A stretch of DNA of 13,434 nt, taken from positions 1 to 13,434 of the forward strand of contig JBPCSL010000198.1 of NCBI GenBank assembly GCA_051007175.1, written 5' to 3'. Source of the stretch: Mxb001 sp051007175. Lineage in GTDB: Bacteria > Actinomycetota > Actinomycetes > S36-B12. A model generated the notes under the pieces. The model saw nothing but the letters and a program-made list of their open reading frames with translations, was not told where the DNA came from and searched no databases. The translations under genes and the position numbers were made by a program. This document shows, piece by piece, positions 1 to 6,502 of the stretch (positions within the stretch are counted from its first letter, which is position 1; each line of letters starts with the position of its first letter).

Positions 1-1232
1 TCGTCCCGCTCATCGACTGGGCGGTCGGGCTGGACCCGGCGAACCCCCCGGACTCGGTGATCAAGGCCCTCGAGGAGGACCGCTACTACCGGTGGCTCAC
101 CTTCCTCTTCCTCCCACTGCAGTACGCCGGATTCGCCTTCGCCTTCTGGTACATCGCGACGAGCGACATGTCGACGATCGACAAGGTGGGACTCGCGGTG
201 ACGGTTGGCTTCATCGGCGGCCTCGGCATCAATGCCGCCCATGAGCTCGGGCACAAGAAGGAGTCGTCCGAGCGATGGCTCGCCAAGATCGCCCTCGCGC
301 AGTGCTTCTATGGCCACTTCTACATCGAGCACAATCGCGGCCACCATGTGCGCGTCGCGACACCGGAGGATCCGGCGAGCGCGCGGGTGGGGGAGAGCTT
401 CTACCGGTTCTGGCCGCGCACCGTCGCGGGCTCGCTGCACAATGCCTGGCACCAGGAGTCCCGGCGCTTCGGCCGTCGCGGGCAGCACCCCTTCCGCCCC
501 GGCAATGACATCCTCAACGCCTTCGCCATGTCGATCGTGCTGTGGGCGGTCATGGTCGTGTGGCTGGGCCCGGGGATCCTGCCCTACCTGCTCATCCAGG
601 CCGTCGTCGGCCTCACCCTCCTCGAGGCGGTCAATTACCTCGAGCACTACGGCATGCTCCGGCAGCGGGTCGGCGTTCCGGGCAAGGAGCGCTATGAGCG
701 CGTCGAGCCGAGGCATAGCTGGAACTCCAACAACATCGCGACCAACGTCCTGCTCTACCACCTGCAGCGACACAGTGATCATCACGCGCATCCCACGCGT
801 CGCTTTCAGGCCCTGCGTGACGAGAAGGGCGCGCCTGCCCTGCCGACCGGCTACGGGGGGATGATCCTGCTGGCCATCGTGCCTGCGCTGTGGAGTCGGG
901 TGATGGATCCACGCGTGGCCGCGCACTACGACGGCGATATGACGCTGGCCAACATCCAGCCCGGCAAGCGTGAGCGCGTCCTGCGCCGCTTCCCCGCGCC
1001 GGAGTCCTCGCGATCTGTCGCGACCCGCTCCGAGGACCTGCCGGGATCTGTGCTCGTCGCCGAGGGCCCCGTTGCGATGCGGTGCCCGGGGTGCGGCTAC
1101 TCCTACGACGAGCGCGTGGGCGATCCGCGCGAAGGCTTCCCGGCTGGCACGCCGTGGTCTGCTGTCCCCGACACGTGGTGCTGCCCCGACTGCGGGGTGC
1201 GCGACAAGGTGGACTTCGTCCCCGTCAGCTGA
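1..1232 (+). CDS. alkB: Alkane 1-monooxygenase (AlkB) with fused C-terminal rubredoxin, 5'-truncated by window edge
   Basis: Membrane di-iron enzyme that hydroxylates the terminal carbon of n-alkanes. The reading frame is already open at position 3 (VPLIDWAVG...), so the GTG at 57 is internal and the true start lies upstream of the window. All AlkB histidine boxes are visible: HELGH at 240-254, HNRGHH at 330-347, the NYLEHYG signature at 633-653 and HSDHH at 771-785. Hydrophobic segments surround them. After a linker of about 30 residues, a rubredoxin domain begins near 1077. It has the iron-ligand pairs CPGCG (Cys codons 1083 and 1092) and CPDCG (1182 and 1191). Rubredoxin normally passes electrons to AlkB, so the fusion supplies its own electron carrier; a rubredoxin reductase must be encoded elsewhere. 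AlkB-rubredoxin fusions are known in actinobacteria. The stop TGA (1230-1232) overlaps the convergent MFS gene by 8 bp. The family and fusion are clear; chain-length preference cannot be read. Confidence 0.95.
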   Translation, partial: VPLIDWAVGLDPANPPDSVIKALEEDRYYRWLTFLFLPLQYAGFAFAFWYIATSDMSTIDKVGLAVTVGFIGGLGINAAHELGHKKESSERWLAKIALAQCFYGHFYIEHNRGHHVRVATPEDPASARVGESFYRFWPRTVAGSLHNAWHQESRRFGRRGQHPFRPGNDILNAFAMSIVLWAVMVVWLGPGILPYLLIQAVVGLTLLEAVNYLEHYGMLRQRVGVPGKERYERVEPRHSWNSNNIATNVLLYHLQRHSDHHAHPTRRFQALRDEKGAPALPTGYGGMILLAIVPALWSRVMDPRVAAHYDGDMTLANIQPGKRERVLRRFPAPESSRSVATRSEDLPGSVLVAEGPVAMRCPGCGYSYDERVGDPREGFPAGTPWSAVPDTWCCPDCGVRDKVDFVPVS

Positions 1233-2403
1233 TGAGCGTGCCCTTGCGCAGCGGGATGATCGCGGGGAGCTGAGCCAGGGCCGCCACGGCCAGGACCAGG
1301 AAGACCAGCACCCAGGAGTTGGTGACCTGCAGGATGGCGCCGGCGATCGCGGGCCCGAGTGCGGCCACCAGGTATGTCACCGTGAAGGCCATCGCCGTGA
1401 GACGAGCCGAGGCCGCGGCGTCCGGCACGAACTCGCTCAGCATCCCGAGCGCGATGGCGAATCCTCCACTGTTGGACATGCCGAAGAGGATGAGAAGAAG
1501 CGGCGTCACGAGGAGCGGATCGACGGCGAAGACGACGAGCGAGACGAACGTGATGACGATGGTGATGACCCACACGACGCGTCGTCCTGGCATCCGCTGC
1601 GTGAGCGGGGGCAGGATCAGGCCGCCGACGATCTGGGACGCGGCGAAGAGACCGAAGAGGAGTCCGCTCTCAGCCGCGGTGTAGCCCCGCTCGTCGAGGG
1701 AGGGTGCGATCCAGGCGAGCGCCCCGTAGAAGACGAGGGAGTTGATGGCCATGTAGGCGGTGAGAGCCCAGGCGGCCCGATTGCGCCACGGCAGCGAGGC
1801 GAGACTCACGCGTGATGCGGTCTTGCCGTGGAGGCCTCGCCAGGGGCGCTCGACGATCGTCCACACGGCCAGCGCGATGAAGGCGGGGACTGCCCAGAAG
1901 GCGAGGCCGGCCTGCCACGACCCCAGGGCGCTGGCGAGGGGCACGGTGAGAGCGGCACCGATGGTGGCTCCGGTGAACATCGTTGCTGTCCACACGCCGG
2001 TGGATCGGCCCATCGCATGCGGCAGTTGCTCGCGCACGATCCCGGGGACGAGGCCGGCGGCGAGGGCGATGCCGGTGCCGGCGAGAGCGACCGAGACGGC
2101 CATGACCCCCGCCATCTGTCCCCACCAGCGCATCGCGGCCGCGAGCGTGAGGACCGCAAGAGCGAGCCACACTGTCTGCTGACGGCCGAGTCGAGCGGCG
2201 ACGCTCGGCACGGCCAGGGCGACGGCACCCATGAAGATCACGGGGACGGTCGTGAGCAGCCCGAGCGAGAAGTCACTCCACCCGGTCGTCGCCTGAATCT
2301 CCAACTCCACGGGCGGGACGCTGGAGAGGAGCGTGCGCAGGTTGATCGCCACGAGGACCACCGTCGAGAGGACGACCCACGATCGCCCGGCCGGGGAGGT
2401 CAT
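1225..2403 (-). CDS. MFS transporter, CynX/NimT-like
   Basis: A predicted 392-residue inner-membrane permease of the major facilitator superfamily with about 12 hydrophobic segments. The N-terminus, with NLRTLLSSVPP in the first helix, resembles the CynX/NimT group (cyanate, nitroimidazole and other small-anion or drug transporters). A mid-protein cytosolic loop is rich in basic residues (ERPWRGLHGKTASR). The start ATG (2403-2401) was chosen because it overlaps the stop of the upstream CoA-transferase gene as ATGA, implying translational coupling. The frame stays open further upstream, but that part is a shadow of the CoA-transferase gene. The gene ends at 1225 inside the palindrome TCAGCTGA shared with alkB's stop. 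The substrate cannot be read. Position behind arsR and an acyl-CoA-transferase hints at export or import of an organic acid or an arsenical, but this is only inference. Confidence 0.85.
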   Translation of the reverse strand: MTSPAGRSWVVLSTVVLVAINLRTLLSSVPPVELEIQATTGWSDFSLGLLTTVPVIFMGAVALAVPSVAARLGRQQTVWLALAVLTLAAAMRWWGQMAGVMAVSVALAGTGIALAAGLVPGIVREQLPHAMGRSTGVWTATMFTGATIGAALTVPLASALGSWQAGLAFWAVPAFIALAVWTIVERPWRGLHGKTASRVSLASLPWRNRAAWALTAYMAINSLVFYGALAWIAPSLDERGYTAAESGLLFGLFAASQIVGGLILPPLTQRMPGRRVVWVITIVITFVSLVVFAVDPLLVTPLLLILFGMSNSGGFAIALGMLSEFVPDAAASARLTAMAFTVTYLVAALGPAIAGAILQVTNSWVLVFLVLAVAALAQLPAIIPLRKGTLIS

Positions 2404-3515
2404 GGGGGGCCGCCCCGGTCGATCGGTGGCCGCTCGCCGTCGAAGGAGAGCGGCAGGCGCGGCATGCGAAGGCGGTGCCCGTCGATCTCCACCTCGGCCA
2501 TGAGCCCCAGCGCCGCCACCTGCTCGTCGGCCAGGAGGTCCTCCGGCAGGGCCACCACGTCGGCGGGTACGTCGTACTGCGCGAGTCGCTCGATGGCCTC
2601 GGCCGGTGTCATCTGCGCGAGGACGGCCTCCAGGTCGGCGCGAAGCTCGTCGCTGTGCGCCACGCGATCGGCGTTGACGCGGTAGCGAGGGTCGGTCGCG
2701 AGATGCGGTGCGCCGAGCGCCTCGCAGAGCCGGGCGTAGAGGCCGTCGCCGCCGATGCCGAGGCACACCTGTCCACCGCGTGCCGAGTAGATGCCGTAGG
2801 GCGCGAAGGCCGGATGGCCGCTGCCGCTGCGCCGCGACGGCGTGCCGGTGAGCTGCTCGGCCACCACGTGATAGCCGACCCAGTTCACGCCCGTCTCCAG
2901 CAGCGAGGTGCTCACCTCGCCACCCTCGCCGGTCACCTCGCGGCGGTAGAGCGCGGCGATGACGCCGAGGGCGAGCCATGTGCCGCCGCCCACGTCGAGG
3001 ATCGACACTCCTGCCCGCACGGGCGGCCTGTCGGGCTCGCCGGTGACGCTGGCGATGCCCACGCGGGCCTGCAGCACGCCGTCGTATCCCACGCGATCAG
3101 CCTCTGGACCGCGGTCGCCGTACGCCGTCAGGCTCGCGTGGATGAGCCGAGGATGCCGGGCGCGCAGGGACGGCGCGTCGAGGGAGTAGGCCCGCAGTTT
3201 GGCGGGCCGCAGGTTGGTGACGAAGACGTCGGCCTCGTCCAGCAGCGCGCCCAAGCGCGCCCGGTCGTCGGCATCGCGAATGTCCAGGCGGAGGCCGTCC
3301 TTGTTGCGGTTGGCCACGTGGAAGTACGCCGAGCCGTCGCCCGCGACGGGTGACATGCGCCGTGCGTCGTCCCCGGACGGGACCTCGACATGGATGACCT
3401 CAGCGCCGAGATCCGCGAGCACGGCGCCCGCGAAGGGCCCGGCGACATTGGAGGTGAGGTCGATGACCCGAATCCCCGTGAGGGGCTGTGCGGCCGGAGG
3501 CTGCGCTGCTGGCAC
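2400..3515 (-). CDS. CaiB/BaiF family (class III) CoA-transferase
   Basis: A 371-residue family III CoA-transferase, which moves CoA between acyl groups through an aspartyl-CoA intermediate. Visible family features are the N-terminal PLTGIRVIDLTSNVAGPFA segment (residues 11-29), LADLGAEVIHVE (33-44), ANRNKDGLRLDI (68-79), the DVFVTNLRP segment (96-104), and ILDVGGG around 172-178, where Asp174 sits at the expected catalytic position. The start is a GTG at 3515-3513, ten bases after the arsR stop. No better in-frame start lies between them and the Shine-Dalgarno is poor, so reinitiation after arsR is plausible. The 3' end overlaps the MFS start by 4 bp. The length is slightly short of the usual ~400, which is within family range. 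The acyl substrate is unknown. No acyl-CoA dehydrogenase, hydratase or ligase gene is adjacent, which is unusual for this family. Confidence 0.9.
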   Translation of the reverse strand: MPAAQPPAAQPLTGIRVIDLTSNVAGPFAGAVLADLGAEVIHVEVPSGDDARRMSPVAGDGSAYFHVANRNKDGLRLDIRDADDRARLGALLDEADVFVTNLRPAKLRAYSLDAPSLRARHPRLIHASLTAYGDRGPEADRVGYDGVLQARVGIASVTGEPDRPPVRAGVSILDVGGGTWLALGVIAALYRREVTGEGGEVSTSLLETGVNWVGYHVVAEQLTGTPSRRSGSGHPAFAPYGIYSARGGQVCLGIGGDGLYARLCEALGAPHLATDPRYRVNADRVAHSDELRADLEAVLAQMTPAEAIERLAQYDVPADVVALPEDLLADEQVAALGLMAEVEIDGHRLRMPRLPLSFDGERPPIDRGGPP

Positions 3516-3525
3516 GCTCCGGAGG

Positions 3526-3882
3526 CTACGCCAGGACCGCGGCCAGCTCCGTGAGCCTGCTGGGGATGATGGTGAACCACGTCCAGTAGCCGCGCTTCTC
3601 GCGGGTGAGGATTCCGGCCTCCACGAGGACTCGCAGGTGGTGGGAGACCGTGGGCTGTGACAGGCCGAGTGGCTCGGTGAGGTCGCAGACGCAGGCCTCG
3701 CACCCCGGGCGAGACCTCAGGATCGAGAGCAATCGAAGTCGGGTGGGATCGGCGACGGCCTTGAGCAGGCGCGCCAGCTCCTCCGCGGAGTCCCTGTCGA
3801 GGGGAGTCGACAGTCCCGAGGGGCAGCAGGCGGGCCCCGGGCCGGCCAGCGGCCGACTCGCGATATTCACATCGACGTTCAT
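3526..3882 (-). CDS. arsR: ArsR-family arsenic-responsive repressor
   Basis: A 118-residue winged-helix repressor of the ArsR/SmtB family that leaves its operator when As(III) binds. The core is typical: ADPTRLRLLSIL (44-55), then CVCDL (64-68), with the recognition segment LGLSQPTVSHHLRVLVEAG spanning about 72-90. Candidate As(III) ligands are a vicinal pair Cys19-Cys20 in the N-terminal arm plus Cys61, Cys64 and Cys66. An N-terminal Cys pair plus one further Cys resembles the corynebacterial ArsR site more than the E. coli CxC-only site. The ATG at 3882-3880 lies inside the inverted repeat ATCGA-N6-TCGAT and has no Shine-Dalgarno. A possible -10 (TACCAT, minus strand, 3896-3891) sits 8 bases upstream, which suggests a leaderless transcript. 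It is divergent from arsI by 48 bp and probably cotranscribed with the downstream CoA-transferase and MFS genes. The longer open frame upstream runs antisense to arsI and was not used. Confidence 0.93.
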   Translation of the reverse strand: MNVDVNIASRPLAGPGPACCPSGLSTPLDRDSAEELARLLKAVADPTRLRLLSILRSRPGCEACVCDLTEPLGLSQPTVSHHLRVLVEAGILTREKRGYWTWFTIIPSRLTELAAVLA

Positions 3883-3886
3883 CGAT
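3871..3886. promoter_or_regulatory. Probable ArsR operator (inverted repeat)
   Basis: A perfect inverted repeat, ATCGA at 3871-3875 and TCGAT at 3882-3886 with a 6-base spacer, within a locally AT-richer stretch. The half-sites resemble known ArsR operators built on ATCGA/TTGA-type arms. The repeat covers the arsR start codon and overlaps the -35 and spacer of the proposed arsI promoter, so one bound dimer could block both directions. No binding data; position and symmetry are what is seen. Confidence 0.6.
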
Positions 3887-3900
3887 ATGGATGGTAGCGT
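3872..3900 (+). promoter_or_regulatory. Probable arsI-acr3-arsC promoter
   Basis: TCGACG (3872-3877, 4 of 6 matches to TTGACA) and TAGCGT (3895-3900, of the TAnnnT type) are separated by exactly 17 bases. A strong Shine-Dalgarno, GGGAGGAA at 3921-3928, follows just before the arsI GTG at 3931. The -35 lies within the ArsR inverted repeat, as expected for a repressible promoter. Confidence 0.5.
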
Positions 3901-3930
3901 GCGGAGCCCCACCACGTACAGGGAGGAAGC

Positions 3931-4377
3931 GTGTCCCGGATTCAGCTCGCTCTCAATGTGTCGGACCTGGACGCCAGCATCGCGTTCTACTCCGAACTCT
4001 TCGGGGTGGCACCGCATAAGCGCCGACCGGGATACGCGAATTTCCGTGTCGAGGATCCCCCGTTGAAGCTCGTGCTCATCGAGGTGCCCGGCGACGAGCG
4101 CGGGGCGGGGACGGCGGGGGCGCTCAACCACCTGGGCATCGAAGTCTTCTCCTCGGAGGAGGTCGGCGCGCACGCGACTCACCTCGAGGGTGCGGGCCTC
4201 ACCACTCGCGCCGAGGTCAACACCCTCTGCTGCTACGCCGTACAAGACAAGGTGTGGGTCGATGATCCGGCGGGAGTCCCCTGGGAGGTGTACGTCGTCA
4301 CCGATGATGATCCTGCCGTGCTCGTCACGGTGCCGGACGATGGTGCGTGTTGCGCTCCGGCACCGGACACCCCGTGA
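3931..4377 (+). CDS. arsI: ArsI/CadI-family C-As lyase (vicinal oxygen chelate fold)
   Basis: A 148-residue protein of the glyoxalase/extradiol-dioxygenase fold. ArsI enzymes are Fe(II)-dependent C-As lyases that demethylate or dearylate trivalent organoarsenicals such as methylarsenite to arsenite; the related label CadI (cadmium-induced) covers close homologs. The expected iron ligands are present at near-canonical positions: Gln5 (RIQLALNV), His67 (ALNHLGIEV) and Glu119 (PWEVYV). The vicinal pair Cys100-Cys101 in TLCCYAVQDKVWVDDP matches the substrate-binding pair of characterised ArsI. A second vicinal pair, Cys140-Cys141, lies near the C-terminus. The start is a GTG with a strong Shine-Dalgarno (3921-3928). 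It is the first gene of the divergent ars operon and overlaps acr3 by 4 bp (GTGA). The ArsI versus CadI distinction is inferred from the iron triad and ars context. Confidence 0.9.
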   Translation: MSRIQLALNVSDLDASIAFYSELFGVAPHKRRPGYANFRVEDPPLKLVLIEVPGDERGAGTAGALNHLGIEVFSSEEVGAHATHLEGAGLTTRAEVNTLCCYAVQDKVWVDDPAGVPWEVYVVTDDDPAVLVTVPDDGACCAPAPDTP

Positions 4378-5468
4378 GTGCATCCCGAGATCCGGTGGAT
4401 GGCGCCGTTATCGCGCGGCTGTCCACTCTCGATCGATTCCTGCCTCTCTGGATCGTGCTGGCGATGGCCGCGGGCCTCCTCCTGGGAAGGCTCGTCCCCG
4501 GCCTGCAGGGGGCGCTGGACGCCGTGCAGGTCGACAACACGAGCCTCCTCATCGCCCTCGGCCTCTTCGCGATGATGTACCCCGTCCTCGCACGGGTCCG
4601 TTACGAGGAGATGGGCCACAGCATCCAGGACAAGCGCATGCTGGGGTTATCGCTCGTCCTCAACTGGATTGTCGGCCCGCTGCTCATGTTCGCGCTCGCA
4701 TGGATTTTCCTCGCCGACTACCCGGCCTTCAGGACAGGCCTCATCGTGATCGGGCTGGCGCGATGCATCGCGATGGTCCTCATCTGGAATGACCTCGCCT
4801 GCGGTGACCGCGAAGCTGGTGCGCTCCTCGTGGCGGTCAATTCCGTGTTCCAGATCCTCGCGTATGCCGTGCTGGGCACCTTCTACCTCTCGATCCTCCC
4901 GGGCTGGCTAGGCCTGGACTCCGAAGACGTGACGTTCTCCACCTGGGCGATCGCGAAGGCGGTGCTGATCTTCCTCGGCATCCCTCTTGTGCTCGGCTAC
5001 CTCACCCGGCAGGTGGGTGTCGCGCGCAAGGGCCGCGAGTGGTACGACTCCGTCTTCGCTCCTCGGATCGCGCCCATCGCCCTCTACGGTCTCCTTTTCA
5101 CGATCGTGGTGATGTTCGCCCTTCAAGGAGACGCCATCACGTCGGATCCCGTGAGCGTCCTCCTCGTGGCGGTGCCACTCCTGGTCTACTTCGCGATCAT
5201 GTGGTTCGCGTCCCTCGGAGCCAGTCGCGCCCTGGGCCTGTCCTACCCCAAGTCGGCGACGGTGGCCTTCACGGCGGCCGGCAACAATTTCGAGCTCGCC
5301 ATCGCCGTGGCGATCGCGGTCTGGGGCGTCACCAGCGGCGAGGCGCTCGCCGGAACGATCGGGCCCCTCATCGAGGTCCCTGCCCTCGTGGCGCTTGTCT
5401 ACGTGTCCCTCTGGTTGCGGAGGCGTTGGCAGTGGGGAACCCGCGCCCAGCGAACGGAGTCTGCATGA
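4374..5468 (+). CDS. acr3: Arsenite efflux permease, ACR3 family
   Basis: A 364-residue polytopic permease (about 10 hydrophobic segments) that extrudes As(III) using the proton-motive force. The family signature GLARCIAMVLIWNDLACGD spans 127-145 and contains the essential fourth-helix cysteine as Cys131. GNNFELAIAVAI (303-314) carries Glu307. These correspond, with a +2 shift, to the Cys and Glu shown to be essential in the characterised Alkaliphilus Acr3. The start was placed at GTG 4374 because it forms a GTGA overlap with the arsI stop; the frame remains open to a GTG at 4347 inside arsI, and GTG 4395 is a further alternative. The gene ends in an ATGA overlap with arsC, so all three genes appear translationally coupled. 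It is full length for the family. Confidence 0.96.
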   Translation: MSASRDPVDGAVIARLSTLDRFLPLWIVLAMAAGLLLGRLVPGLQGALDAVQVDNTSLLIALGLFAMMYPVLARVRYEEMGHSIQDKRMLGLSLVLNWIVGPLLMFALAWIFLADYPAFRTGLIVIGLARCIAMVLIWNDLACGDREAGALLVAVNSVFQILAYAVLGTFYLSILPGWLGLDSEDVTFSTWAIAKAVLIFLGIPLVLGYLTRQVGVARKGREWYDSVFAPRIAPIALYGLLFTIVVMFALQGDAITSDPVSVLLVAVPLLVYFAIMWFASLGASRALGLSYPKSATVAFTAAGNNFELAIAVAIAVWGVTSGEALAGTIGPLIEVPALVALVYVSLWLRRRWQWGTRAQRTESA

Positions 5469-5872
5469 GTTCCCGCCCGACCGTCCTCTTCGTCTGCGTC
5501 CACAATGCGGGTCGCTCGCAGATGGCGGCCGCCTACCTCGCGCGCCTGTCGGAGGGACGCATCGACGTGAGGTCGGCCGGCTCCGCACCAGCCGACCAGG
5601 TCAACCCCGCCGTGGTGGAGGCCATGCTCGAGGAGGGCATCGACATCCGGGCCGAAGCGCCCAAACTCCTGTCGCGCGAGGCGGTGCAGGCATCCGATGT
5701 CGTGATCACGATGGGGTGCGGTGACGCATGCCCGATCTTCCCCGGTAAGCGCTACGAGGACTGGCTTCTGGACGATCCCGCCGGCCAGGGGGTCGCTGCC
5801 GTGCGCCCCATCCGGGATGAGATCCGGCGACGCGTCGAGTCGCTCATCCTCGAGATCCTTCCCGCCGAGTAG
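5465..5872 (+). CDS. arsC: Arsenate reductase, LMW protein-tyrosine-phosphatase type
   Basis: A 135-residue cytosolic enzyme that reduces arsenate to arsenite for export by Acr3. The N-terminal CX5R P-loop, CVHNAGRS, has nucleophile Cys11 and Arg17. The RSAGSAPADQVNP segment (36-48) and LLDDPAGQ (101-108) are typical of the family. Two further cysteines occur in MGCGDACPIFPGKRYEDW (83-100), at Cys85 and Cys89. The C-X3-C spacing and flanking sequence fit the actinobacterial form, which often works with mycothiol and mycoredoxin, better than the staphylococcal thioredoxin-linked enzyme with C-X6-C. The electron donor is therefore uncertain. The start ATG (5465) overlaps the acr3 stop by 4 bp. 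No convincing hairpin terminator follows. Confidence 0.94.
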   Translation: MSSRPTVLFVCVHNAGRSQMAAAYLARLSEGRIDVRSAGSAPADQVNPAVVEAMLEEGIDIRAEAPKLLSREAVQASDVVITMGCGDACPIFPGKRYEDWLLDDPAGQGVAAVRPIRDEIRRRVESLILEILPAE

Positions 5873-5968
5873 GCGCGCGCGCCGACATGCACGCACCCCG
5901 GCCGTAAAGTAAGGTAGAACAGTAGACAATATGTACATTCCTCATACGCCGTAATGGAAGGCAGGCTC
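5873..5968 (+). promoter_or_regulatory. AT-rich leader upstream of the Rrf2-family gene
   Basis: The stretch 5901-5953 is strikingly AT-rich against its GC-rich neighbours. It holds a near direct repeat, GTAGAAC (5914-5920) and GTAGACA (5922-5928), followed by the palindrome ATGTACAT (5931-5938). TAGACA at 5923-5928 could serve as a -35 (5 of 6 to TTGACA), and TAAAGT or TAAGGT (5904-5915) as -10 elements of an alternative promoter; none is decisive. The palindrome next to the repeat could be an autoregulatory Rrf2 operator. GGAAGG at 5956-5961 is the ribosome binding site for the ATG at 5969. Confidence 0.4.
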
Positions 5969-6502
5969 ATGACCGCGGATGTGGCACAGCGACTGCCCTC
6001 ACACCGGGGAGTCCATCAGCGCTTCAATGGCACCCTTCACGTATCGGCCCGGGTGGACTACGCCATGAGGGCCCTGCTGTCACTGGCGCACTCGGCACTC
6101 GACGATCCCGACCAGTGGGTGAAGTCCGAGACCCTTGGTCGCGAGCACGCCATCCCGCCGAAGTTCCTCGAGAACATCCTGCGCAAGCTCCGGCAGGACG
6201 GCATCGTCGCCAGCCAGCGCGGCGCTGACGGAGGCTTCCGGCTCGCGCAGGAGCCCCGGGAGATCACGGTCGCGGATGTCATCCGCTCCCTCGACGGGCC
6301 GCTGGTGTCCGTCCGTGGCGAGGCACCCGAGGATCTCGAATACGGCGGTGACGTCGAGCCGCTGCGTGACCTGTGGGTGGCCACGCGCGCTGCGCTGCGG
6401 GAGGTCCTGGAGCACGTGACCCTGGCCGACCTGGCGGGGGGACACCTCCCCGGCCCTCTCGCGCCACTGCTGGTCTCGCCGGGAGCGTGGCTTCGCCGCT
6501 AG
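5969..6502 (+). CDS. Rrf2-family transcriptional regulator without Fe-S cysteines
   Basis: A 177-residue winged-helix regulator. The conserved Rrf2 core starts late, at LHVSARVDYAMRALLSLA (23-40), followed by IPPKFLENILRKLRQDGIV (62-80) and the wing QRGADGGFRLA (83-93), then ITVADVIRSLDGPL (99-112). The protein has no cysteine, so it lacks the [Fe-S] ligands of IscR, NsrR and RsrR and would sense its signal differently, as CymR-like members do. Roughly 23 residues precede the usual start, where no in-frame start codon exists (the codon is CTT). The ATG at 5969 is preferred over 5954 because GGAAGG lies 7 bases upstream. The stop overlaps the convergent acetolactate decarboxylase gene in the 4-bp palindrome CTAG. 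Its targets cannot be read. Confidence 0.88.
   Translation: MTADVAQRLPSHRGVHQRFNGTLHVSARVDYAMRALLSLAHSALDDPDQWVKSETLGREHAIPPKFLENILRKLRQDGIVASQRGADGGFRLAQEPREITVADVIRSLDGPLVSVRGEAPEDLEYGGDVEPLRDLWVATRAALREVLEHVTLADLAGGHLPGPLAPLLVSPGAWLRR

Noticed and set aside
970..1815. Long plus-strand open frame across the alkB end and the MFS gene
   Set aside because: Its composition (runs of Glu, Asp, Arg, Gly) is that of a high-GC shadow frame and it overlaps two confident genes.
1225..2403. MFS gene as a known arsenic exporter (ArsJ, ArsP or ArsK)
   Set aside because: ArsP and ArsK are different families, and ArsJ normally pairs with a GAPDH gene that is absent; the sequence looks CynX/NimT-like.
2404..2979. 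Upstream extension of the MFS reading frame to give a 584-residue protein
   Set aside because: It runs over the CoA-transferase gene in another frame, has Arg/Gly/Pro-rich shadow composition, and ATG 2403 makes an ATGA overlap with the preceding gene.
2475..3353. Long plus-strand open frame antisense to the CoA-transferase
   Set aside because: It is antisense to a conserved gene and has no recognisable motifs.
3883..4383. Upstream extension of the arsR frame
   Set aside because: It lies antisense to arsI and has no ArsR-family content; the operator and possible leaderless promoter support ATG 3882.
5872..5883. GGCGCGCGCGCC palindrome after arsC as a terminator
   Set aside because: A hairpin would have a stem of only 4 with a 4-base loop and there is no T tract; it is likely a chance GC palindrome.
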